Source: Sapria himalayana (taxonomy: Eukaryota > Streptophyta > Magnoliopsida > Malpighiales > Rafflesiaceae). From it: 64,000 nt of DNA. Each line of letters opens with the position of its first letter. The first letter of the stretch is position 1. The notes below the pieces were generated by a model that was not told the origin of the DNA, made no database searches, and was given only the letters and a program-made list of their open reading frames with translations. The stretch is from contig JAREIK010016134.1 in assembly GCA_029783825.1 (NCBI GenBank), positions 61,515 through 125,514 of the forward strand. Direction: 5' to 3'. A program made the translations under genes and the position numbers. This document shows positions 12,960-24,273 of this stretch, piece after piece.

Positions 12960-14340
12960 TTTTTCATGCTTCCCGGTGGTTTGCTTGTGCTTGGTGGTGC
13001 TTGCTCTAGTTTCTTTTTTAAATTTAATTTTCTAAACTCCTTTCCAAGTTTCTAATTTTCTCTATTCATTTTCCCTGTTTTTTGGTATGTATCTAGGATG
13101 TTCATTCAGCACTGAATCATCATTAGGTGCATTAATAACCAGCAATTTTTCTACCTTGTTATAGTTGGAAAATGGCCAGCTTTTACCTCTGATTCCTCCT
13201 CAGATAGGAGGTCATCCTCCGCCCCAATTATGCTTTTCTATGTTCTTTTTTAAGTTTATCTCCACTCTCTTCTCCCTTCTCCTTCCTCTATGCCTGCACC
13301 ACATTTTCTCCCTACTATTTATATCCTTCGGTCCCCCCTTGGTATCTCTTCTAACCATCTTCTAATCTCCTCCCTTTTACTTAAAGCTATCCCTTCCTCC
13401 TCTAACCCCACCTCACCACTCTCAACCTCTTTCTCTGCTTCCATTGCAGCCTCATTTACCCATTCTATCCCTCTTTCTCTAGGTCTATCCTTTCCACTCT
13501 CCTTATTTTATCCCTCCCCTTCAACATTCCCTTCCCATCCTGCCTTTCTCCCCTCTTTTATCTCCTCTCCCTCATCTTTTTCTCTTTCTAACTCCCCTTC
13601 CTTAGGCTCTCTTCTCACCCAAGCTTTTCCTCTACCTTTCCTATCCTCCTTACTTGCTACTTCCTCCTTCTTACTCCTACCTCCCACCATACATTTTTTT
13701 TGCTCGTGCCCCAATTTGTGGCAGTTTAGGCAGTAGTGGGGCATGGATTCTGAAATAATTTTTTGCCAGAATCCATTAATGAGGTCTCTGCCAACTCACA
13801 CCATATTCGGAGGAGGAACCTTGCAGTTAATTTCAATGCAAATCCTAGCCACACTCAACCTTGTCATGTAGGTCGTGGCTTCATCAATCAGCCATGGTTT
13901 ACCCAAGCAAAGTGCTATATAAAGAAGAAAATGCTTACTAAACAAGTGATGGGGAAGCTTCGGCAGTGAGAACCATACCAGGGCTTGCACTGATTCTTCT
14001 GCTACAGTAAAGTCAGGCGACCACTTGAATGCGCATGGGATAACCAGCAACACTCAACTGCACTCTAATCCATACTCTAAGGAAGTTGTCTTTCTCTTTG
14101 AACTGGAAGAAACGTGCTTCCCGTCATATATTGCAATTTTAACCACCTATCTTGATTTCAATGCCGCAATAAACCAATAAATATCTTTGTAACTCGATAT
14201 TCTGTTGGAGAATTTTCCTACAAGTGTTAGCTTGAATGGTTTGGCAATCTTTGAAAACTCTTCTGTAAATATCACTACTGGTGATGCCTCTTTTGTGTCA
14301 AACCTGGGATAAAAGAGCGTAGTCTCTTTGTTTAATGAAT
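12960..14340 (-). pseudogene. LINE B ORF1: DUF4283-like domain and CCHC knuckle
   Basis: ORF1 proteins of plant L1 elements bind element RNA. Here FKLTLVGKFSNRISSYKDI (about 14240-14185) and, in 13796-14053, WSPDFTVAEESVQALVWF followed by RLSVARICIEI match the DUF4283 and adjoining region typical of these proteins. A CCHC zinc knuckle, YCLNCHKLGHEQKKC, lies at about 13735-13691, followed by a Lys/Glu-rich charged tail. Frameshifts separate the pieces. The Pro/Ser-rich + strand frames over 13165-13736 are antisense shadows of the charged tail. Confidence 0.82.
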
Positions 14341-14487
14341 TAAAAGATTTTTTTGTCGAAGAGATAATCCAAATTATACAATTTTGGCTTCAAATTGAGC
14401 TTAAATTACACAAAAATGGTGGTTTATCTCTCTAAAAGTGTACTTTCTCTCTCTATAAAGTTGAGAGCGTTTTTTCAAAAAAAAAGA

Positions 14488-14510
14488 ATAGTTTCTTCTT
14501 CTTCTTTTTG
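14488..14510 (-). repeat. Minimal tail between LINE C 3' end and LINE B 5' end
   Basis: Only about 20 bp, read on the - strand as AAAAAGAAGAAGAAGAAAC, separate the 3' end of LINE C from the T-run at the 5' end of LINE B. This is an AAG-type tail that has not grown into a long array. It shows directly that the LINEs are joined head to tail. Confidence 0.8.
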
Positions 14511-15895
14511 GAAAGTTTGTTTTATTAATATTAACCCTCTTTTTTGCTGAGGAATGCCATTTTACAACCTACTTACTTGCTACCCCTTACCCTTTGCACC
14601 TTCTATTAACCTCTTATATACCCCTATCGGGTATCAATCTACTTAACTATTTAGAGATTGATTTGATTAACATAAACATACATTTTACATGACTCAATTA
14701 TTCGTTGATCTGTTTGTTATTATGTGTATGCTATGGTTCTATAATCTTTGCCCTTTTAAGTGTATCTTTAGCTTCTTTCATGCCTTCCCTTAGTCTCTTT
14801 TGTTGCCTCCCCATAGCTTCTTTTTCTGCCTTCCCATAGCCTCTTTTGCTACCTCCCTATAATCTTTCGAGCTTCTATTCTATACAATAGAATTACACAC
14901 CAGAGACATATATATTATGTTCTATGCCTACCTTTTTATCTCTTTCCCCACCCCATCAACACATTATCAATCTGGTTTACAATTGAGGCAGAAAAAAAGA
15001 AATAAAACACAAAAAAACTGCCATGGATAACAGGTCCTCCAATCCTGACTTTAGATGCTTTCATCATTAGCTATACCTGCCTTTCATTTTGCCTCTTCTT
15101 TAAGTGCTATTTTTTATTGTTGACATCTTATATCCTTTTTCTACCCTTTTCCCCTTCACCCTCCCCTTAACATATCAACCATATACAATACATTCAGCCA
15201 AAACAGAAACTAAGAAAAAATAAGAAAAAAACAAAAGAGGCAGCCCATATCAATCTTTTATCATCTTCCTCCCCTGATTCCAGAACATCTGTGGCAGCAG
15301 CCACTAACTGACAGGCCACTTTTTGCCTTGTCATCATCTCTATCTCTTATATTCTTTGCAGCTGCCAACCCTCATGTCAGTATTCTGTCTATAGTGATTT
15401 TCGGCATGATAAACAAAAAAACCCCACACCAAGGTATTCCTACTATACACTTAAAATCCCTACTACCCCTATCCCTTCTAGCCCATGTCCAAGCTCTTAT
15501 TTCTACCACTCCCTACCCTCTACAAAAATTACAATTTACTACATTAATTAATACACATGAAGCATATAGCCTACAGACACTTTTAAACTTGCACCCCCCT
15601 TTTCTATTCTACATTCCTTTCCGACTTCATTGTCGGTTGTTTTTTTTAATGGGCAGAGTTTAAAGCTCCTTCTACTGTTGTCTTCCCTCGATACAAAGCT
15701 TGTCCCTATTATATTGATAAAAAAATAGAAAAAAACAACAAAATAATATAAACTTTTATTTTTCATCCCTCAGGACTGGGATGACTATTTACCTGGGCCT
15801 TCCATTACCTACATTTTCAAACCCCCCTCCCCCCCATATCAAGGGGCCCTCTTTGCTATAAGCTTTACTGCTCAAAGAAGTTTTATCACTACTTC
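14511..15895 (-). repeat. LINE C 3' untranslated region
   Basis: No coding signal on either strand; the + strand open frame at 15328-15663 has no recognisable domain. The 3' end reads GTAAAATGGCATTCCTC, then an A-run with GAGGGTT, then AATAAAACAAACTTTC. The same order is present in copies D and E and, in weaker form, in A. Loosely repeated segments near 14950-15010 and 15170-15230 hint at an internal duplication. Confidence 0.7.
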
Positions 15896-18800
15896 TCAGG
15901 GCTGAGGTTCTTTGATTCTTCTAATATAAAACAATTCTTTGCTATCTAGAATTACAATAACTTTGTATTTATCAGGTATACTTCCTTCCCAATAATCTTG
16001 ATAACCTCTATTTCGTCCTTCCTTGGCAAGTCTATCTGCTAAGGCATTGGCTTCTCTAAATATATGTTTTATGGTATCTTCTAATGTGTTAATTATTTGC
16101 AATATTTCTTCTATTTCCTTTTCATATCTCCACATTACTGACCTTTTATTTATTAAACTTACTACTATTTTGAATCTATTTGAATATCTATCTTAATTCA
16201 TTTTTTTACATATTTTAACCCGTCTCTTAGTGCTAGTATCTCTCCATGTAGTGCCGAAGAAGCTTGGTATTTTCTTGTGTATGCTAGAACTAACTTCCCT
16301 TCAAATTTTCTTATAATACCACCCATCCCGCTGCTCCCATATCTCTATTAATACTACCATCTATGTTTAATGCTAGCCTTTCGTTTGATGGTTTTTCCCA
16401 TATTATACCTAATGTCCTAAAGTAATTTTGTTGTTTACTTTTAAATTCCAAAAATTCAGTATATCTTTATCTGGATTTATTCCTAATACTTTAAGAGGAT
16501 TCGATTCAGAAATTCTTACCGTTTCCTCCTTTATTTCTATCAAGATGTCCTCTATTATCATCTATGCCCCATAAACCTACTTTTGTTTCTGTCCTTCCAA
16601 ATACACCAGATTGCTATTAGTGGAATGTTGTTTTTGATCCATTTCTTGGCGGGGCTTGAGGCATGTATTTTTATATATTTTTGAAGTATGTGTTTTAAAG
16701 TGAGATGCCTCATATTTATTTGTATTTTTAATCCTAATCTTCTCCATATTTCTACTGCAACCCTTCCATGTGATATATGATAACACTTTCATAGCAAGCA
16801 CATCTAAGGATTCAACCTCACTTTCATAGCAAGCACATCAAGATACTAATTGAATCCCCTTCTTTTTTAAGTTAGTGTCTATTGGTATGATATTTGATAA
16901 CACTTTTCACATAAAAGTTTTAATTTTTTGTGGATTTTCATTATCCCAGGCCCATTTAATAATATTTATTTATCTTTCTTTTCTCTTTAAATAATTCAGA
17001 AAGAATATTCTGAATTTAGCATCCATCTTCATCATTTCCTAGTTAGTTTACAGTATTTTTTTCAACTAAATCTCTTTATTTGAGCATTTGTACCCAAACT
17101 TGTGATCTTTTGCTTTTATTCTTTTCTTTATTTGTATCATCATTTATGCAATACTTTTCTCGCATAAATTCCGACCATAAGCTTTCATTTTCTTTTAGCC
17201 TCCATCTTTTACTTGCCCATGTTTAGCTAATTCCTTGAGATTGATAAATCCCAATCCAGCTTCTTGCATCGGAAAGCATAAATCTTTCCATTTTTTCCAA
17301 TGTATCTTATATTTACCTTCTTTTTTGCCCCACAAAAAGTTAGCTAATTCTTTTTCTATTTTCTTAATAATTTTTTTTGGAGGTTGAATAATCATTAAGT
17401 TATGCATTAAAGAGCTTTGTAAAACATGTACTATTAATGTTATCCTCTCCCCCATGCTTAGAAGTTCCTTCTTCCACCCAGATATTTTTCTTTTTAATTT
17501 TTCCATAAAAAATTATAAATATTCATCTTTAGTCTGCCCTCATAAATTGGACATCCCAAGTAAATTATTTCTCCTTTTTTCTGAGAGAATCCTGTTATAT
17601 TTTTAATTCTATGAGTTAATGCTTCTGATGATTTCAAAGCTATCATGTATTGGCATTTTCTTTTGTTTAGCTTCTGCACTGTTTCATCTTCCATGCATTT
17701 CAATAAATACATCAGATTATGTAGCGATCTACCCCCACCATTGGTGAAAATCAATACATCATCTGCATATGCAAAGCAGCTCACCAGTGGTGTATGTTTT
17801 GGTTGTCTAAATGTTTTTATCATTCTCTTCTTCATTTTGTTTTTAAGATTTATTATTAACAATTCTAGATAAATATAAAATAATGAGAAAGATAGTGGAT
17901 CTCCTTGTCTTAATCCTTTATCATTTTTACTTCTTCTCCTATTTTTCCATTTATTATAATTCTTTATTCAATATGCATCTATATATTAAATTTATCCAGG
18001 CTTTAGCGAAGCCCATTTTGCGCATAGTGAAACTGAGTATGTCCCATTCCACTCTATCAAATGCATTAGATAAATCTAATTTTATCATTACATTATGTCC
18101 TCTTGTTTTTGATCCTATTTCTCTATTAATTTTTTTAGCCAAGCATATATTTTTCATTATCAATCTATTTTTCATAAAACATGTTTGTTCATTCGAAATA
18201 ATTTAGGTAGAACATTTGTCAATCTATTTTGCAAATTTTGGCCAATATTTACAAATTGAATTGCAAAAAACTAATTGGTCTAAAATCTTCCCCCTTCTGA
18301 GGGTTTTCCATTTTTGGAATGAGGACTATATGAAAGCTTTTCTAATTCATTTTGATTTCAGCCCCGTAGAATATATAATGGATGGCTTTCATTAGATCTT
18401 TTTTATTATATTCCACCATTCTTGAAAAAAACAATTATTCCATCCATCTGGACATGCTGCATTGTCTTTGTTCATACTAAATACTATTATTTTATTTCTT
18501 CTTCTTTAGGAAATTTGATTAGCATGTTATTATCTTCTAAAGAAATTTTGTTTTCTATACTTTGTAAAAGAGTGTTTCCGTTATGACCATTTTCCCCGCA
18601 TAAATGCTTTTCAAAAAGATTTGCAAAATATTTTTGTATATCTGTTTCTTGTTTCACCCATTCTTTTTTATCATTTTTATACCTTTTATTCTATGTTTCT
18701 GAATTTTCATTTTAGTTACTCTTTGAAAGAATTTTGTGTTTTTATCACTTTCCTTCCGCCATTTATATTTGATTCTTGTTTCCAATATGTCTCTTTCATT

Positions 18801-19790
18801 AATAGTTTTAGTTTAATTCAGCCTGTGCCTTACTTAAGGCACTTATTCTATTTGCATTTTGTTCTGTTTCAAATTTTAATTCTCTTTTTATCACTAAATC
18901 TTCTGCTTCTTTTATATTTCTATTTATATCAAGAAATGTTTCTATATTCTATTTTTTTAACTCAAATTTTAATCTTTTCATCTTAGTGTTTAAATATTGC
19001 AACGGGTTTCCTATAGCCTCTTTGTTCCAAGATACTCTAATAATGTCCAAGAAGTTATGATGTAAACACAAGGTGTTCTGAAATTTAAAAGAGCCCCCCG
19101 TGAATGATAAATTTTTAACTGTGATTAAAAGAGGGTCGTGGTCAGAACATGTTCTATTTAAATGTTTCGCCTGGGTCAAACCAAATTGCTCTAGCAACTT
19201 GAAATTAAATAGAACTCTATCTAATCTTGCCCATATAGTACTCTTATTTTTCCACTTATTATACCATGTAAATTGTGATCTTAAAAAATTAGTTTCCATT
19301 AAATTAGATGTATCTATGATCGCATTAAATTGAGAAGTAGCTCTCACATTTGGAGGTCTTCCTCCTTTCTTTTCTCCGATGTTCCTTATTATATTAAAAT
19401 ATCCACCTATTATACTTAGCTTATTTTCCATGGCTAATCTCTCCATTTCTCCCCATAGTTCTATTCTTTCTTTCTTTTTATATTTAGTATATATTACTAT
19501 TATTATTTCTTTTTCCTCTTGACTTAAGCTAAAGTTTATTAGTTGAACTGTTTCTTTTAAGATTTTTATATTTAAATTATTCTTCCATATTATCCAGATC
19601 TTACCATTATTATTAGAATATCCCTGCTCAAAGACAAAAAGTTTTTATATTTTTCTACTTGATCTCTATCCACCATAGGCTCAGTCAATGTTATTAGATT
19701 GGTTTTGTGCATATATAAAAATTTTTTTATTCTATTTCTTAAGGAGAGATTAGCAACTCTTCTTATATTCCTGTAAATATAATTATACAT
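15896..19790 (-). pseudogene. LINE C ORF2: endonuclease, reverse transcriptase, RNase H
   Basis: The start is placed at 19790 (MYNYIYRNIRRV), by analogy with B and D. The endonuclease runs through IIGGYFNIIRN (about 19406-19374), in which the Asp of the family motif GGDFN has become Tyr, and LNRTCSDHDPLL (about 19165-19130), which is intact. The reverse transcriptase shows LDLSNAFDRVEWDILSF (about 18080-18030) and FAYADDVLIF with YADD at 17758-17769. The thumb region is ISGWKKELLSMGERITLI within 17195-17506. RNase H ends with FREANALADRLAKEGR (about 16070-16020) and stops at 15896. Only the endonuclease Asp and frame breaks separate it from an active layout. Confidence 0.9.
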
Positions 19791-19799
19791 TATTCATAG

Positions 19800-21030
19800 A
19801 TTTTGCATGTGCTCTAGTAGAGCATTTAGTTTCATATGTATTATTTAATTTTTTTTTGATGTTTCTTGGTTTTTTTAACAAACTTAAATCTCCACCTCTC
19901 TCACCTTTCCATTCCCTTCCCAATTGAATTGTCATGATTTTTATTTCTTCAATTTCCCATTCTATATTTCCCATTTTTTGTTTAAATTTTTTTATGTTTA
20001 TATCATCTTTAGTGTGCCTCACATTCTGCCAACCTTCTTCCTATTTGATCTTAAAAGTTATAGAGCTTCTCACTTCTATTTCCTCTTCCAAGAAGTCATC
20101 TATAGCTACCGCCCATCCTTTATTTTTTTAGTTTTATTTTTATTTGTAGCTTTTTTCTTCTGTTTAGCTCTACAATTTTTTAAACACTTCTCTCCTCCTT
20201 ATATTTTCTACATTCTCAACTACTTTATCTTCTTCTTCACTCACATACTTGTATTCTATTAGCTTTACCTCTTCTACCTCACTATTCTATAATTCAGAAT
20301 GTAATTCTGTTTGTACCGATTGCATGTTTTGGGCAATTTTTTGATATTGAACTATCTCTCTTCCCCTAACCGCCTTCATTCTCTTTTCTTCCATTCTCTA
20401 CCTACATTCTATTCTTCTTTTGTTCACTATACAGCTCTCTATATTGTTCTCCATTTTCTTATAGCATGAACAATATGCTGGTAGCTATTCTGGAACCACT
20501 TGTTATCAGAAGCCTCCCTCTTTTATATCTCTTATCCATATGCGATTAGGAGGTGACTTCTGCAAGTCAATTTCCACACAGACCCATGCAACACTTGGTC
20601 TTGAAAGTGTGGCAGTTGTGCCATCAAGAAGAAAAGGAGAACCAAGCAAACATGCAATATGATATAAAGCATATTTATCAAAGAAATGTATCGGTAGCAA
20701 AGGAAATAAAACCCATACCGAAGCCACAACATATTCTTCCTTCGTAGTGGAATTAGGTATCCATTTGAATGTTCTTATGGGATAACCCATGATATACCAG
20801 ATGCCTTTAAGCCATAAATGATGAGAATCCTCTTTAGTATATAGTTTCACCAAAATGTGCTTCTCATCGATGAATACAATTTTTATCATCATTTTCAGCT
20901 TCATTGATTCAAAGAAAGCACGAATATCATCAATATGCGGTCGGCCATGTGAAAACATACCCACAAAAATGTGTTTATAAGGCTCGGTAAGATTCTAAAA
21001 ATCTTCTGATGAAAACAGTATTGAGGGTTC
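19800..21030 (-). pseudogene. LINE C ORF1: DUF4283-like RNA-binding protein
   Basis: The open stretch 20506-20964 (152 residues) carries the DUF4283-like fold: HILVKLYTKEDSHHLWLKG, then YPIRTFKWIPN, VASVWVLFPLLPIHFF and RPSVAWVCVEIDLQKSP. A degenerate knuckle follows (LPAYCSCYKK near 20475-20446). An upstream frame (EPSILFSSEDF, about 21030) shows the N-terminus was longer. The C-terminal part (about 19800-20440) is charged and frame-broken. Confidence 0.8.
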
Positions 21031-21240
21031 CTAGGCATTTTTCACGTGAATATCTAAGAAAGATGATAGGCGGGAAGCATTATTTTTAATAAATGAGGAA
21101 AAGGATTTCTTATTATATAAGTAATCTATTTGCTTCAAAATGAGCTTGAAAATAGTTTTTCCTCCACAAAATTTGCATTTTACCTCTCGAGAAAAATGTG
21201 TTTATTTCTCTAGAAGTTGAGAGCATTTCAAAAAACCAAA

Positions 21241-21314
21241 AAAAAATTTCTTCTTCTTCTTCTTCTTCTTCTTCTTTTCTTCTTCTTTTTGTCTTCTTCT
21301 TCTTCTACTACTAC

Positions 21315-21345
<31 letters not shown>

Positions 21346-22030
21346 ACTTCTAGTACTACTACTTCTTTTTCTTCTACTTCTTCTTCTTCTTATTCTTCTT
21401 ATTCTTCTACTTCTTCTACTTCTTCTTCTATTGCTGCTTCTACTACTACTACTTCTTCTTCTACTACTACTACTTCTTCTTCTTCTTCTTTTTCTTTTGC
21501 TTCTTCTTCTGATTCTTCTTCTTTTTTTTCTACATCTTCTTATTCTTCTTCTTATTCTTCTGCATCATCATCATCATATACAACTACTACTACTACTACT
21601 ACTTCTTCTTCTTCTTCTACTTCTACTTTTTCTTCTTCTTCTACTTCTACTACTACTACTTATTATTATTATTATTATTCTTCTTCTACTTCTTCTACTT
21701 CTTCTTCTTCTCCCACTTCTTTTACTACTTCTTCTTCTCTCACTTCTTCTACTTCTACTACTTCTTCTTCTTCTTCTTCGTCTGCTTCTTCTTCTGCTTC
21801 TTCTTCTTCTACTTTTTCTTCTTCTGCTTCTTCTTCATCTACATATTCTGCTTTCTTCTTCTTCTTCTTCTTCTTCTTCTTCTTCTGCTACTTCTTATTT
21901 TACATCTTATTCTGCCTCTTCTTATTCTGCATCTTATTCTGCCTCTTCTTATTCGGCATCTTATTCTTTTACTTCTTTTACTTCTTCTTCTTCTGTTTCT
22001 TTTTTTTTGTCTTCTTTTTCTTTTTCTTCT
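21241..22030. repeat. (TTC)n/(GAA)n tract with TAC/ACT variants
   Basis: Trinucleotide TTC on the + strand dominates, with blocks of CTA/TAC and a few ATT. It starts exactly at the 5' end of LINE C and grades into the ATTCTT hexamer near 22030. The 426-residue open frame at 21217-22497 is Ser/Thr then Phe/Leu runs and is a repeat artefact. The trinucleotide period and longer pure TTC runs set this part apart from the hexamer arrays elsewhere. Confidence 0.92.
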
Positions 22031-23029
22031 TAATCTATTTTCTTCTTCTTCTTCTTCTTATTCTTCTTCTACTTTTGCTTATTATTCTTCTTCTTTTTCT
22101 TCTTCTTCTTCTTCTTATTCTACTTCTTCTTCTTCTACTTCTTCTACAACTTCTTCTTCTGCTTCTTTTCTTCTTCTTTTTCTTTTTCTTCTTATTCTTC
22201 TTTTTCTTCTGCTCCTTCTTCTTCTTCTTATTATTATTATATTATATTATATTCTTCTTTCTTCTTATTATTCTTCTTTTTTCTTTCTTTTTCTTTATTT
22301 TCTTCTTTACTTATTTTTTCTGCTTTTACTTCTTTTTCTTCTTTTTTCTTTTTTTTTCTTCTTTTCTTCATTTTCTTCTTTTTCTTCCTTTTCTTCTTTT
22401 TCTCTTTTCTTGTTTTTCTTATTATTCTACTTATTATTATAATACTTATATTCTTCTAATTCTATTTTTCTTATTTTTTAATTATTATTATATGTGATTC
22501 TTCTATTCTTTTTATATTTTTATACTTTTCTTATTCTTCTTATTTTTCTTATTTTTATTATCTTCTATTCTTCTTATTTTTTTCTAATTCTTTTTTATCT
22601 TTTTATTCTCTTATACTTCTTATTCTTTCTCTATTCTTATTTTTTCTTTTTAATCTTCTTATACTTCTTATTCTTTTTATTATTCTTTTCTTCTTTTTCT
22701 TCTAATATTTCTTATACTTCTAATTTGTTTAATTCATTTTATTCTTCTTATTCCTATTATTCTTATTATTCTACTTATTCACTTTATTTTTCTTATTTTT
22801 CATATAATTTTTTTTCTTCTTATTCTTCTTATTTTTTTATTCTTCTTATACTTTATATCTTCTTCTTATTATTTTTATTATTCTTCTTATTATTCTTACT
22901 CTACAGACTCTTCTTTTTCTATATATTTTTTTATTCTTTTTATTCTTCTTATTCTTCTTATTCTTCTTATTCTACTTATTCTTCTTATTCTACTTATTCT
23001 TCTTATTCTTCTTATTCTTCTTTTTTTTT
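22030..23029 (-). repeat. (ATTCTT)n array, tail of LINE D
   Basis: About 1 kb of ATTCTT repeat on the + strand (AAGAAT on the - strand). It ends on the right at the T-run 23021-23029 that abuts the LINE D 3' terminus. The most regular hexamers are nearest the LINE (22930-23020), as expected if repeats grow out of the LINE tail. Confidence 0.92.
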
Positions 23030-24273
23030 GAAAGTTTGTTTTTTTAATAAAAACACTCTTTCGGTGTAGGAATACCATTTTTACAATCTAGAACTACCTT
23101 ATCCCCTTTTACATTCTTGAATAAAATAAATGAAACTATACACATTATGCTAAGTGTAACTTCATATACTAACTCTAAATGCACCACTTGACTTTGATTC
23201 TATTCTTTGACATCTTTACTGAAGTATGTATTGGCTTGTTTATTTTTTATTTACCTGTTCCTTATGCTTTTTCATGGCCCCTTTCCCATTTGAAGCCACC
23301 TTAACATTCTGACTTTAATTAAAAAGTTTGTAGCCTATTTGCTATTTTATTTATATATCCTATCCTCTATCTTATGCTATTTATGTATTTGACCTTGCTA
23401 AACAAACACACAAAGCAAAAGAATAAAACAACTGATATCAAATATATTTCTTTCTGACCAATAGCATATCATTCTTCACTGCCCCTTTCACGATGTTCTA
23501 ATGCTTGACAGCCTCTCTGCCTTATGCTGTGTCCACTATAGTCCTTGCACTTCAAGCATCCATAACAGAATACATGTTGACTCTAAAGTAGCCCTTATCA
23601 TCTTTTACCCCCTTGAAAATGAAATAAATGAAGCATGCATTTAAAAGCCATAACTGATCTTGTTGTAGCTTTATTTATCATCCTATATTTAGTAAGATTT
23701 GATAGCCTCTTTATTGTTCTATTCATATTCACCTATCCTCCTTTGCCTCTTGAATGCTTTGTCTGTAGCCCCTATACCACAAGCCCAACAATCAAAAAAC
23801 ATAGAAAACAGATATCTATATTTAAATTAATTCATGTACCGATCACATTACTGTATTTTGGCAGCCTCACCCTCTGTCATGTGTTCCAATGCAGTCCCTG
23901 CACTTTAAGCATACCAAACTAGTAAAATAATATTATCTTTTGACAAACAGCACAGCTTCTTACACTATTAATATAGCAGGCCGACTGCATAATAAGAAAC
24001 TTCACATAAATTTATATTATTAACCGAATATCTACTAGGCAGTGGAATTAGTCACAACCCTTTTTTTTATCTTCCTTCCATAGGCCCTTTCCATATCCTT
24101 TCATCTAACTATTACCTATAATTCTGAAAACCAAAACTAAGCAATGTATATTTAATAATTTTCCACAGGACCAGGGTGATCAAATTTTTTTTTCCAGCTA
24201 CTACTTTTGAATTCTAATGTATAGGTATTCTAATTTATCTAATATGAATATGCCTTTATTTTTCTCCGGTATA
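23030..24273 (-). repeat. LINE D 3' untranslated region with ~350 bp duplicated unit
   Basis: No coding signal. A segment near 23529-23571 (CCTTGCACTTCAAGCAT) recurs at about 23890-23920 (CCCTGCACTTTAAGCAT), about 350 bp apart, so the region is partly two diverged copies of one unit. LINE A has a 360 bp version of this arrangement. + strand open frames at 23635-23922 and 24399-24671 have no recognisable domain. Confidence 0.65.

Larger units (their letters stand above)
10231..14487 (-). mobile_element. LINE copy B, 5' complete, 3' end missing
   Basis: This is a - strand LINE of the same family. Its 5' end, at about 14440-14487, shares a T-run followed by GCTCTCAACTT and a TAGAGA-like motif with copy C and, less closely, copy D. 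It contains ORF1 and ORF2 remnants, but the body stops just after the reverse transcriptase thumb region (about 10231-10260) and continues as AAGAAT repeat. The zinc-finger region, RNase H and 3' untranslated region, about 3 kb compared with copies A and C, are missing. Loss of a 3' end is not the usual product of target-primed integration, so a later deletion or recombination with an array is likely. Confidence 0.88.
14511..21240 (-). mobile_element. LINE copy C, full length (~6.7 kb)
   Basis: The most complete copy. It has a 5' leader (about 21030-21240) with the T-run and GCTCTCAACTT motif, ORF1, ORF2 with endonuclease, reverse transcriptase, cysteine/histidine-poor connector and RNase H, and a 1.4 kb 3' untranslated region ending in AATAAAACAAACTTTC. 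It abuts a TTC-rich array on its 5' side and LINE B on its 3' side. Stops and frameshifts are frequent, although the reverse transcriptase box YADD and the C-terminal RNase H motif are intact. Confidence 0.92.

Noticed and set aside
13165..13736. + strand Pro/Ser/Leu-rich open frames
   Set aside because: Antisense of the charged Lys/Glu-rich tail of LINE B ORF1, which holds a clear CCHC knuckle on the - strand.
21217..22497. 426-codon Ser/Thr/Phe/Leu-rich open frame, the longest in the window
   Set aside because: It is TTC/TAC/TTA repeat read in one frame; its Ser/Thr runs become Leu runs in the next frame. No conserved sequence.
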